Source: Olsenella_L kribbiana (lineage in GTDB: Bacteria > Actinomycetota > Coriobacteriia > Coriobacteriales > Atopobiaceae). From it: 64,000 nt of DNA. The notes below the pieces were generated by a model. That model had not been told where the DNA came from. It saw only the letters and a list, made by a program, of their open reading frames with translations, and did no database searches. Shown piece by piece: positions 1 through 6,385 of the stretch (position 1 is its first letter; the number at the start of each line of letters is the position of its first letter). Both the position numbers and the translations under genes were made by a program. The stretch covers positions 276,046 through 340,045 of the forward strand of contig NZ_JAZGJP010000001.1 in NCBI RefSeq assembly GCF_036408795.1. Reading direction: 5' to 3'.

Positions 1-1056
1 GCTCTTTGCGAGCGACTCGTTCTTGATATCGATATGGTAGCCCGTGAGGCGAGCTGCCAGGCGTGCGTTCTGGCCTTCCTTGCCGATAGCGAGGGAGAGC
101 TGGTCGTCCGGCACGATGACCGTGCAGTAGTTGGACTCGGGGTCGACAAGCACGCGCGAGACCTTGGCAGGCGACAGGGCGTTTGCGACACGCTTTGCCG
201 GATCTTCGTCCCAGAGCACGACGTCGACGCGCTCGCCGCGGAGCTCGGAGACGACCGTGCGGACACGGCTGCCCTTCGGGCCGACGCAGGCGCCGACAGG
301 ATCGAGGTGCTCGTCGACAGAGGAGACAGCGACCTTAGAGCGGATGCCCGGCTCGCGGGCGACGGAGTTCACCTTCACGACCTTGTCGTAGACCTCAGGC
401 ACCTCGAGCTCGAAGAGCTTCGCGATGAGGTTCGGGTGCGTACGGGAAATCACGATGGCCGGACGCTGGCGCTCGCCGCGCGTCGGCTGCACCGTGCTGT
501 TCGGGTCGCGCACGTCGACGATGATGGCCTTGATGCGCTGATTGTGCGCATAGTGCTCGCCGACCGGACGCTCGTTGCGCTCGTCAGGATGGCGATGGAG
601 ATCGAAGTGCGGAAGCTCTGCCTCGACGCCCTCGCGGATCTTCACGATCGTGAAGTCAGGTGTGGACTGGAGCACCGTACCGGTGATGATGTCGCCGATA
701 CGGTCGGAGAACTCCTCATAGATCTGCTGGCGGGCAGCATTGCGCACGATGTTGTTGATCTCAGCCTTTGCCTGCTGGGCAGCAAGACGGCTCGTGTCCT
801 TCGGCGTGACGTCGATCTCGTCGAACTCCTCGAACTCGCCGGTCTCGTCGTTCCAGGACTCGTCCTTCGGCTCGAGGCGGTAGACGTAGATCCTGCCGGT
901 CTGTCGGTCGATTGTGACCTTTGCGCCCCAATCGAGGTGCAGGATGTCGGCGTAGCTCTTTGCGAGCGACTGCTCGAGGCGGTCGAGCAGATAGAGCTCG
1001 TCGATGTGCTTTTCCTTGCAGAGCGCCATGAGCGCTTCCATCATTTCAGATGCCAT
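1..1056 (-). CDS. nusA: Transcription termination/antitermination factor NusA (5' part, cut by window edge)
   Basis: NusA binds RNA polymerase and modulates pausing, termination and antitermination. Translating the minus strand from the ATG at 1056 gives an open frame of 352 codons running off the window start. It begins MASEMMEALMALCKEK and contains the NusA N-terminal domain, an S1-like segment (GDIITGTVLQ, about residue 135) and KH-domain sequence (VGACVGPKGSRV, about residue 250, then LAIGKEGQNARLAARL, about residue 330). The C-terminus lies outside. The start has a strong Shine-Dalgarno (AAGGAGG, complement of 1065-1071) 8 bases upstream. It lies 21 bases after rimP, the classical rimP-nusA order, so the two are probably co-transcribed from the candidate promoter near 1700. 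Confidence 0.95.
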   Translation of the reverse strand, partial: MASEMMEALMALCKEKHIDELYLLDRLEQSLAKSYADILHLDWGAKVTIDRQTGRIYVYRLEPKDESWNDETGEFEEFDEIDVTPKDTSRLAAQQAKAEINNIVRNAARQQIYEEFSDRIGDIITGTVLQSTPDFTIVKIREGVEAELPHFDLHRHPDERNERPVGEHYAHNQRIKAIIVDVRDPNSTVQPTRGERQRPAIVISRTHPNLIAKLFELEVPEVYDKVVKVNSVAREPGIRSKVAVSSVDEHLDPVGACVGPKGSRVRTVVSELRGERVDVVLWDEDPAKRVANALSPAKVSRVLVDPESNYCTVIVPDDQLSLAIGKEGQNARLAARLTGYHIDIKNESLAKS

Positions 1057-1077
1057 ATCTCATTCCTCCTTGGCGGC

Positions 1078-1587
1078 CTAGTTCTTGCCGCCACGCTTCT
1101 TTCCAGCAGTATCGAAATCGGGCTTGATCGTGCACTTGGCGATCTCATCGAGCGAGAAGCGCTGCTCCCCTTCGTCGGTATCGATCGTGACTGCGCCATC
1201 CTCGAAGCCCTTGAGGACGCCCGTCCAGCGCTTTCTGCCTTCAGCCCTGTCCAGCTTGATCTGGACGGTCTCGCCTGCGAAGCGCTCGAAGTCATGCGGA
1301 CGCCTGAGCGGCCTCGACATGCCCGGCGACGAGATCTCGAGCGTATAGGCCCCCGGGAAAGGATCGAGCTCGTCCACGACCTCGTTGATCCAGCCGCCCT
1401 GTGCCGTCACCTCGTCGAGCGTGATCGGCTCTGCATCCTCGTCTGCGTGATCGATCCTGATGCAGACGATCGGAGCGGTCTTTGCACCCTCGACGCTCAC
1501 GTCCACGATATCGATCGCATGCGCAGGCGCTGCCTTCTCGAGGGCATCGATGATGTCCTGTTCCTGTGCGCTCTTCGACACAGCCAT
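1078..1587 (-). CDS. rimP: Ribosome maturation factor RimP
   Basis: RimP assists 30S subunit maturation. The protein is 169 aa, the usual family size, with typical RimP segments such as the VCIRIDHAD strand, YTLEISSPGMSRPLRRPHDF and the C-terminal Sm-like barrel (GVLKGFEDGAVTIDTDEGE). The start chosen is the ATG at 1587, which lies just after AAGGAGGGG. The spacing is short, so the GTG two codons later (1581) could be the true start. A longer frame to 1620 has no ribosome binding site. It is the first gene of the rimP-nusA operon, 21 bases before nusA, and sits downstream of a promoter-like element and a leader hairpin (1621-1653). Confidence 0.93.
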   Translation of the reverse strand: MAVSKSAQEQDIIDALEKAAPAHAIDIVDVSVEGAKTAPIVCIRIDHADEDAEPITLDEVTAQGGWINEVVDELDPFPGAYTLEISSPGMSRPLRRPHDFERFAGETVQIKLDRAEGRKRWTGVLKGFEDGAVTIDTDEGEQRFSLDEIAKCTIKPDFDTAGKKRGGKN

Positions 1588-1620
1588 CCCCTCCTTCGGC
1601 CTATCGGCCCTACATAACAA

Positions 1621-1653
1621 AGGAAGCGGGGCGAAAACTCCACCCCACTTCCT
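1621..1653 (-). terminator. Leader hairpin / possible attenuator before rimP-nusA
   Basis: On the minus strand a hairpin with arms AGGAAGuGGGG and CCCCgCUUCCU is followed directly by UUUGUU. It lies between the candidate promoter (1678-1706) and rimP (start 1587), so it is in the 5' leader and could act as an attenuator. The plus-strand reading lacks a U tract, so it is not a plus-strand terminator. Confidence 0.5.
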
Positions 1654-1677
1654 CTACGATTGAACTTTGACAGTGGT

Positions 1678-1706
1678 AGTTTAATACGAGTGTCACCCAT
1701 CGTCAA
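1678..1706 (-). promoter_or_regulatory. Candidate sigma-70-type promoter for rimP-nusA
   Basis: Read on the minus strand: -35 TTGACG (complement of 1701-1706), 17-base spacer, -10 TAAACT (complement of 1678-1683). The match is 5/6 and 4/6 to consensus. The predicted start of transcription is about 15 bases before the leader hairpin. Confidence 0.45.
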
Positions 1707-1735
1707 ACCTGCACATTTTTCTGAGAGGGAACTCC

Positions 1736-2680
1736 ATGACTCTCCAGCAGCTCCGCTATCTCATCGCCGTGGCCGAGCACGGCTCCATCAATGCAGCGGC
1801 AAGAAACCTCTATACTGCCCAGTCGAATGTCTCCTGCGCGATGCGCGACCTCGAAGAGGAGTTCGGCTTCGAAATCTTCACCCGCTCGAACAGGGGCGTC
1901 GAGCTCACGGCGGAAGGCACGGAGCTTCTGGGCTATGCCCGCCAGGTCATTGAGCAGGCAGACATGCTCGAGGAGCGCTTCATCCAGGGGTCTGCCCCGC
2001 AGGAGCGCCTTGCCGTATCTGCCCAGCATTACGCCTTCTCCGTGCAGGCCTTCGTCGACGTCGTGAAGAGCTGCTCAAGCCCCGAATACGACTTTGTCAT
2101 GCGCGAGACCGCGACAGGCGCGATCATCTCCGATGTCCGCGACTTCAGGAGCGAGATCGGCATCCTCTATCTCGATGGCTTCAATAGGCCGGTCCTCGAG
2201 AAGGCATTCGAGGATGCACGGCTCGACTTCCATCCCCTCTTCGATGCGCCGGTCCACGTCTTCGTGGGCGAGCAGCATCCTCTGGCGGGGAAGGATCTCA
2301 TCCAGCCCGAAGACCTCGAGCCCTATCCGCGCTACTCCTTCGAGCAGGGAACGGAGAACTCTTTCTATTATTCTGAAGAGCCGCTTTCACAGCTTCCACA
2401 CAGAAAGACCATCCGCTACTCCGATCGCGGCACGCTCACGAGCCTTCTTACCCACTTCGACGGCTATACGCTCTCCACAGGCGTGCTCTCGGACGAGATG
2501 CAGTCAGGCATCGCCTCGGTACCTCTCGCAGGAGCGCCTACCATGCGTGTCGGCTATGTGATCCACCGTGAGAGGCGTCCGAGCGCCCTGCTCTCCCGCT
2601 ACATCGAGCGCCTGCGCGAGATCATCCGCACGAACAGCTCGGAGTGCACCTACCTCGAAGACGATGCCGGCACGCGCTAG
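1736..2680 (+). CDS. LysR-family transcriptional regulator
   Basis: A 314-aa LysR-type regulator. The N-terminal winged helix (residues 1-60) is typical, with MTLQQLRYLIAVAEHGSINA followed by AARNLYTAQSNVSCAMRDLE. The C-terminal two-thirds is a LysR substrate-binding fold. The ATG at 1736 has GAGAGGGA seven bases upstream. A strong hairpin terminator follows at 2720-2753, so the gene is monocistronic. The effector and targets cannot be read from sequence. LysR regulators often control a neighbouring divergent gene, but here the divergent neighbour is rimP-nusA, an unlikely target. The xanthine dehydrogenase-like pair lies beyond leuS and is a possible distant target. Confidence 0.9.
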   Translation: MTLQQLRYLIAVAEHGSINAAARNLYTAQSNVSCAMRDLEEEFGFEIFTRSNRGVELTAEGTELLGYARQVIEQADMLEERFIQGSAPQERLAVSAQHYAFSVQAFVDVVKSCSSPEYDFVMRETATGAIISDVRDFRSEIGILYLDGFNRPVLEKAFEDARLDFHPLFDAPVHVFVGEQHPLAGKDLIQPEDLEPYPRYSFEQGTENSFYYSEEPLSQLPHRKTIRYSDRGTLTSLLTHFDGYTLSTGVLSDEMQSGIASVPLAGAPTMRVGYVIHRERRPSALLSRYIERLREIIRTNSSECTYLEDDAGTR

Positions 2681-2719
2681 CGCCTGCATCCCGGCAGGCA
2701 CATTCCATAGACATCAGAA

Positions 2720-2753
2720 GGGCTCCGCACCGTTTTCAGTGCGGAGCCCTTTC
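2720..2753 (+). terminator. Rho-independent terminator after the LysR gene (possibly bidirectional)
   Basis: An 11-bp perfect stem GGGCTCCGCAC / GTGCGGAGCCC is followed by TTTCT on the plus strand. On the minus strand the same stem lies just beyond the leuS stop codon and could serve leuS too, though with a poorer U tract. Confidence 0.85.
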
Positions 2754-2776
2754 TCGAATCTCGTTGAGCCCTCAGG

Positions 2777-5347
2777 CTAGATAGCGACGATGTTCACGAG
2801 CTTACCTGGAACGACGATGACCTTCTTGATCGTCTTGCCTTCGAGGTAGCTGGCGACAGCCTGCTTCGCCGCCTCCTCGACCACGTCCTTCGATGCATCG
2901 GCAGCGACCTCGGCGTGGCCGCGGACCTTGCCCTTGACCTGGACAGCGATCGAGACGGTCTGGCTCTGGGCCTGCTTCTCGTCGAACTCAGGCCAGGGAA
3001 CGTTGTAGACGGAATCCGTCTCGCCGAGCGCGGCATGCCAGAGCTCTTCGGACCAGTGCGGAGCGATCGGCGCCATCATGCGGACAATCGCAGAAGCGCA
3101 GGCGCAGCCAAGCGCTGCATCGCCCGTGCCATTGGGGTGCCCGTTCACATACTTCGATGCTGCATTCACAAGCTCCATGATGGCAGAGATGGCCGTGTTG
3201 AACTGTGTGCGGTCGAAGTCCTGCGTGCACTTGATGCCGAGACGGTTGAGCTCGCGGTTGAGCTCCTTGCCGCCCTCGTCGAGCTTGCTGACATTGACAG
3301 CGCCAGCTGTCTTCGCATCGGCACCCTCGACGAGCTGCCAGACAATCCTCCAGGCACGCTTGAGGAAGCGGTTGCAGCCTGCAACTGCCTCCTCATCCCA
3401 GGAGAAGTCCTTCTCGGGAGGAGCGACGAAGAGGATGGCAAGACGCATCGTATCTGCGCCATACGGCTCGATGACAGAGGAAGGAGGAACGACATTGCCC
3501 TTCGACTTCGACATCGTCTCGCCGTTTGCATCCTTGACCATGCCCTGGCAGAGCAGGTTCGTGAACGGCTCGTCGAATTTCACGAGGCCCATGTCGCGCA
3601 GGACCTTCGTCCAGAAGCGCGAATAGAGCAGGTGAAGGATAGCGTGCTCGATGCCGCCGATGTAGTTGTCGACCGGCATCCAGCGGTCCACGGCCTCGCT
3701 CGAGAACGGCGCCTTGTCGTTGTGGGGGTCGGTATAGCGCATGTAGTACCAGCTCGAGCACGTGAACGTGTCCATCGTGTCCGTGATGCGCTTTGCCGGA
3801 CGTCCGCACTTCGGGCAGGTCGTCTCATAGAACGGCGCGTACCCTGCAAGCGTCTCGCCAGCACCGAGGTCGAGGTTCTCAGGAAGCCTGACAGGCAGGT
3901 CCTCTTCTGGCACAGGCACGTCGCCGCAGACGTCGCAGTGGATCATCGGGATGGGGTTTCCCCAGTAGCGCTGGCGGCTGATGAGCCAGTCGCGCAGGCG
4001 GTACTGCACCTTCGTGCGGCCGCAGTTGTGCTCCTCGAGCCAGGACACGATAGCATCGACGGCTTCGGAGTGCTTGCCGCCCTTCATGCCCGTGAACTCG
4101 CCGGACTGCACGAGGTAGCCCTCTGCTGCCATCGCAGAATCCCAGTCGACGTTCGTGACGACGAGGTCGCGCTGGTCCTTGAGCTCGTCGTAGAGCGGAT
4201 CTTCCTTCTCGCAGATGATCGGCGGGATCGGCAGGCCATACTTGCGGGCGAAGTCGAAGTCGCGCTGGTCGCCGCAGGGAACGCCCATGACGGCACCGGT
4301 GCCGTAGTCCATGAGGACATAGTCGGCAACCCAGATGGGAGCCGGCTTGCCATTGATCGGGTTGATCACATAGCGGCCCGTGAAGATGCCGTGCTTCTCG
4401 CGCGCCGTGCCCTGGCGGTCGACTGAAGAGACCTTCTCCGTTGCGGCCTTGAGCGCCTTGAACTCTTCTTCATGCTCTGTGCCAGCCACGAGCTCTGCAG
4501 CAAGGTCGCTCTCGGGCGGAAGCACCATGAACGACACGCCGAAGAGCGTATCGGCACGGGTCGTGAAGACCGTGATCGTGCGGTCCGTCGGAGTGACGCC
4601 GTCGGTGTCGGCGAGCTTGAAGTCGATCTCTGCACCCTCGGAGCGGCCGATCCAGTTGCGCTGCTGTGCCTTCACGTTCTCGGGCCAGCCAGTCAGCTTG
4701 TCGAGGTCGTCCAGGAGCTCTTGGGCGTAATCGGTGATCTTGAGGTACCACTGGGAGAGGTTGCGCTTCTCCGGGATGGAGCCGCACCTCCAGCAGCGGC
4801 CCTCGACGACCTGCTCGTTGGCCAGGACCGTCTTGCACGTCGGGCACCAGTTCACCGGGCTCGTCGCACGGTAGGCAAGGCCGCGCTTCCACATCTGGAT
4901 GAACATCCACTGGCCCCAGCGGTAATACTCGGGGTCGCAGGTGTTGAACATGCGGTCATAGTCGTAGGAGAAACCCATGCGCTTCATGGTCTTCACGGCC
5001 TGGGCGATGTTCTGGTATGTCCACTTTGCAGCCTGCGTATGGTGCTTGATGGCAGCATTCTCTGCCGGCAGGCCGAAGGCATCGAAGCCCATCGGGTGCA
5101 GCACGTCGTAGCCGCGCATGCGTGCCTGGCGTGCCATTGCATCGCCGATCGTATAGTTCCTGGCATGGCCCATGTGGAGGTCTCCCGAAGGATACGGGAA
5201 CATCTCGAGCACATATTTCTTCGGCTTGGCGGGATCGGTATCCGTCTTGTAGAGATCCTCTTCCTCCCAGGTGCGCTGCCACTTGGTCTCGATGGCCTGG
5301 GCATCGTACTCCGGGATGGCAGACATCTCGTTCGTGCTGTCACTCAT
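2777..5347 (-). CDS. leuS: Leucyl-tRNA synthetase
   Basis: LeuRS charges tRNA-Leu with leucine. The 856-aa product is the normal bacterial length. It has the HIGH motif as HMGH in PYPSGDLHMGHARNY, the KMSKS motif as TMSKS in GETMSKSKGNVV, the CP1 editing domain (TTRADTLFGVSFMVL and the following region), Zn-type cysteine pairs, and the C-terminal anticodon-binding region. The start chosen is ATG 5347 (MSDSTNE), preceded by AGAAGGAG at about 9 bases. A longer frame upstream has no support. No T-box could be recognised in the 200 bases upstream, unlike ileS. It is transcribed divergently from the molybdenum hydroxylase pair. Confidence 0.97.
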   Translation of the reverse strand: MSDSTNEMSAIPEYDAQAIETKWQRTWEEEDLYKTDTDPAKPKKYVLEMFPYPSGDLHMGHARNYTIGDAMARQARMRGYDVLHPMGFDAFGLPAENAAIKHHTQAAKWTYQNIAQAVKTMKRMGFSYDYDRMFNTCDPEYYRWGQWMFIQMWKRGLAYRATSPVNWCPTCKTVLANEQVVEGRCWRCGSIPEKRNLSQWYLKITDYAQELLDDLDKLTGWPENVKAQQRNWIGRSEGAEIDFKLADTDGVTPTDRTITVFTTRADTLFGVSFMVLPPESDLAAELVAGTEHEEEFKALKAATEKVSSVDRQGTAREKHGIFTGRYVINPINGKPAPIWVADYVLMDYGTGAVMGVPCGDQRDFDFARKYGLPIPPIICEKEDPLYDELKDQRDLVVTNVDWDSAMAAEGYLVQSGEFTGMKGGKHSEAVDAIVSWLEEHNCGRTKVQYRLRDWLISRQRYWGNPIPMIHCDVCGDVPVPEEDLPVRLPENLDLGAGETLAGYAPFYETTCPKCGRPAKRITDTMDTFTCSSWYYMRYTDPHNDKAPFSSEAVDRWMPVDNYIGGIEHAILHLLYSRFWTKVLRDMGLVKFDEPFTNLLCQGMVKDANGETMSKSKGNVVPPSSVIEPYGADTMRLAILFVAPPEKDFSWDEEAVAGCNRFLKRAWRIVWQLVEGADAKTAGAVNVSKLDEGGKELNRELNRLGIKCTQDFDRTQFNTAISAIMELVNAASKYVNGHPNGTGDAALGCACASAIVRMMAPIAPHWSEELWHAALGETDSVYNVPWPEFDEKQAQSQTVSIAVQVKGKVRGHAEVAADASKDVVEEAAKQAVASYLEGKTIKKVIVVPGKLVNIVAI

Positions 5348-5463
5348 CCTGAGCGCTCCTTCTAACGCGGAAGCAGGTAACGGACTCTGATTATAACGGC
5401 TCAGCATTTCCATGCGCTTAAACATCTCGTCCCCATATGGACACGAGGCCGACACGGGCATGT

Positions 5464-5477
5464 ATACCTCGTGGTAT
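5464..5477. promoter_or_regulatory. Inverted repeat (ATAC-N6-GTAT) between leuS and the molybdenum hydroxylase genes
   Basis: The sequence ATACC-TCGT-GGTAT is a 5-bp perfect inverted repeat with a 4-base loop, in the 207-bp divergent region. Its ATAC-N6-GTAT shape resembles LysR-type operator half-sites. No protein can be assigned to it from sequence alone. Confidence 0.25.
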
Positions 5478-5554
5478 GAAGCGTGCGAACTGCTGAAATG
5501 GCTCCATAAACGTCACAATGAGTGGGTCTGGCCACAAAGAGAGGAAGGCAATCC

Positions 5555-6385
5555 TTGCTCCGCTTTGAAGAATATGCGCGTCCGCGCTCGCCCGAAGAGG
5601 CGCTCGCGCTCCTCGAGGAACATCCCCATGCCACCGTGCTCGGTGGCATGATGTGGCTCCGCCTCCAGGACAGGACCGTCCCCTATGCGATCGACCTTGC
5701 ATCGGCGGGCCTTGACTATGTGAAGCACGTCGACGGAAAGATCCTTATCGGTGCCATGGCGAGCATCGAGCGTGCACGCACCGACGAAGCATTTGCACAC
5801 CTTACCGCAGGCGCCTTTGCAGAGGCGACGGAGGGCATTGTCGGCACCCAGTTCAGGAACCAGGCAACCGTCGGCGGCTCCGTCTTTTCCCGCATGGGCT
5901 TCTCCGATGTGCTCTGCTGTCTTCTTCCCTTCGATGCCGAGGTCACGCTCGCAAAGGCTGGCACGTTGCCGCTTGCCGAGTTTGCCCGCATGGGCACCGT
6001 GCACGATGTGCTCACAGAGGTTTCGCTATCAGATACGCCGGCACGCGCCGCCTTCGAAGGCGTGAGGCTCTCTGCCACGGACTTCAGCGCCCTCAATGTC
6101 TGCGCCGTCTGGCAGGATGGCTCCTGGCGCCTCGCCGTAGGATCGCTTCCGAAGCGTGCACAGCTTGTCGACCTCTCGTCCTGCACGCTCTCAGAGCACC
6201 CATCGAATGACGAGCTCGACCGGGTGGAAGAGCTTGTCGCAGCACTTCCCTTCGGATCCGATATGCGTGGCTCTGCCTCCTGGAGAAAGGCGGCAGCGCG
6301 CAAGCTGGCACGCCGTGCCATCGAGCATGCAGCCGCTAATCCGCTTTCATCTGAAACCTCTGAGATCAGAGAGGATGCACGATGA
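5555..6385 (+). CDS. FAD-binding subunit of a molybdenum hydroxylase (xanthine dehydrogenase family)
   Basis: This is the medium, FAD-binding subunit of a xanthine dehydrogenase-type complex. It would carry electrons from the Fe-S/Mo subunit to NAD or another acceptor. The protein is 276 aa. FAD-binding landmarks of the CoxM/XdhB family are visible: ATVLGGMMWL near residue 27 and GIVGTQFRNQATVGGSVFSR near residue 93. The start is taken as TTG 5555 because AGGAAGG lies 6 bases upstream. The GTG at 5522 has no such site. The stop overlaps the next start by ATGA, so the two subunits are translationally coupled. The substrate (purine, nicotinate or other heterocycle) is not determinable. Confidence 0.87.
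   Translation: MLRFEEYARPRSPEEALALLEEHPHATVLGGMMWLRLQDRTVPYAIDLASAGLDYVKHVDGKILIGAMASIERARTDEAFAHLTAGAFAEATEGIVGTQFRNQATVGGSVFSRMGFSDVLCCLLPFDAEVTLAKAGTLPLAEFARMGTVHDVLTEVSLSDTPARAAFEGVRLSATDFSALNVCAVWQDGSWRLAVGSLPKRAQLVDLSSCTLSEHPSNDELDRVEELVAALPFGSDMRGSASWRKAAARKLARRAIEHAAANPLSSETSEIREDAR

Noticed and set aside
1..972. A 17-base direct repeat, GCTCTTTGCGAGCGACT, at 2-18 and about 955-971
   Set aside because: Both copies encode SLAKS in the same frame of nusA. A chance codon-level repeat is the simplest explanation.
34..1617. A 527-aa plus-strand frame over rimP-nusA
   Set aside because: It lies opposite two clearly conserved genes. The composition (Leu/Asp/Arg/His, no motif) is that of an antisense shadow in high-GC DNA. 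Several other long antisense frames (over leuS, ileS, argS and rel) were rejected on the same grounds.
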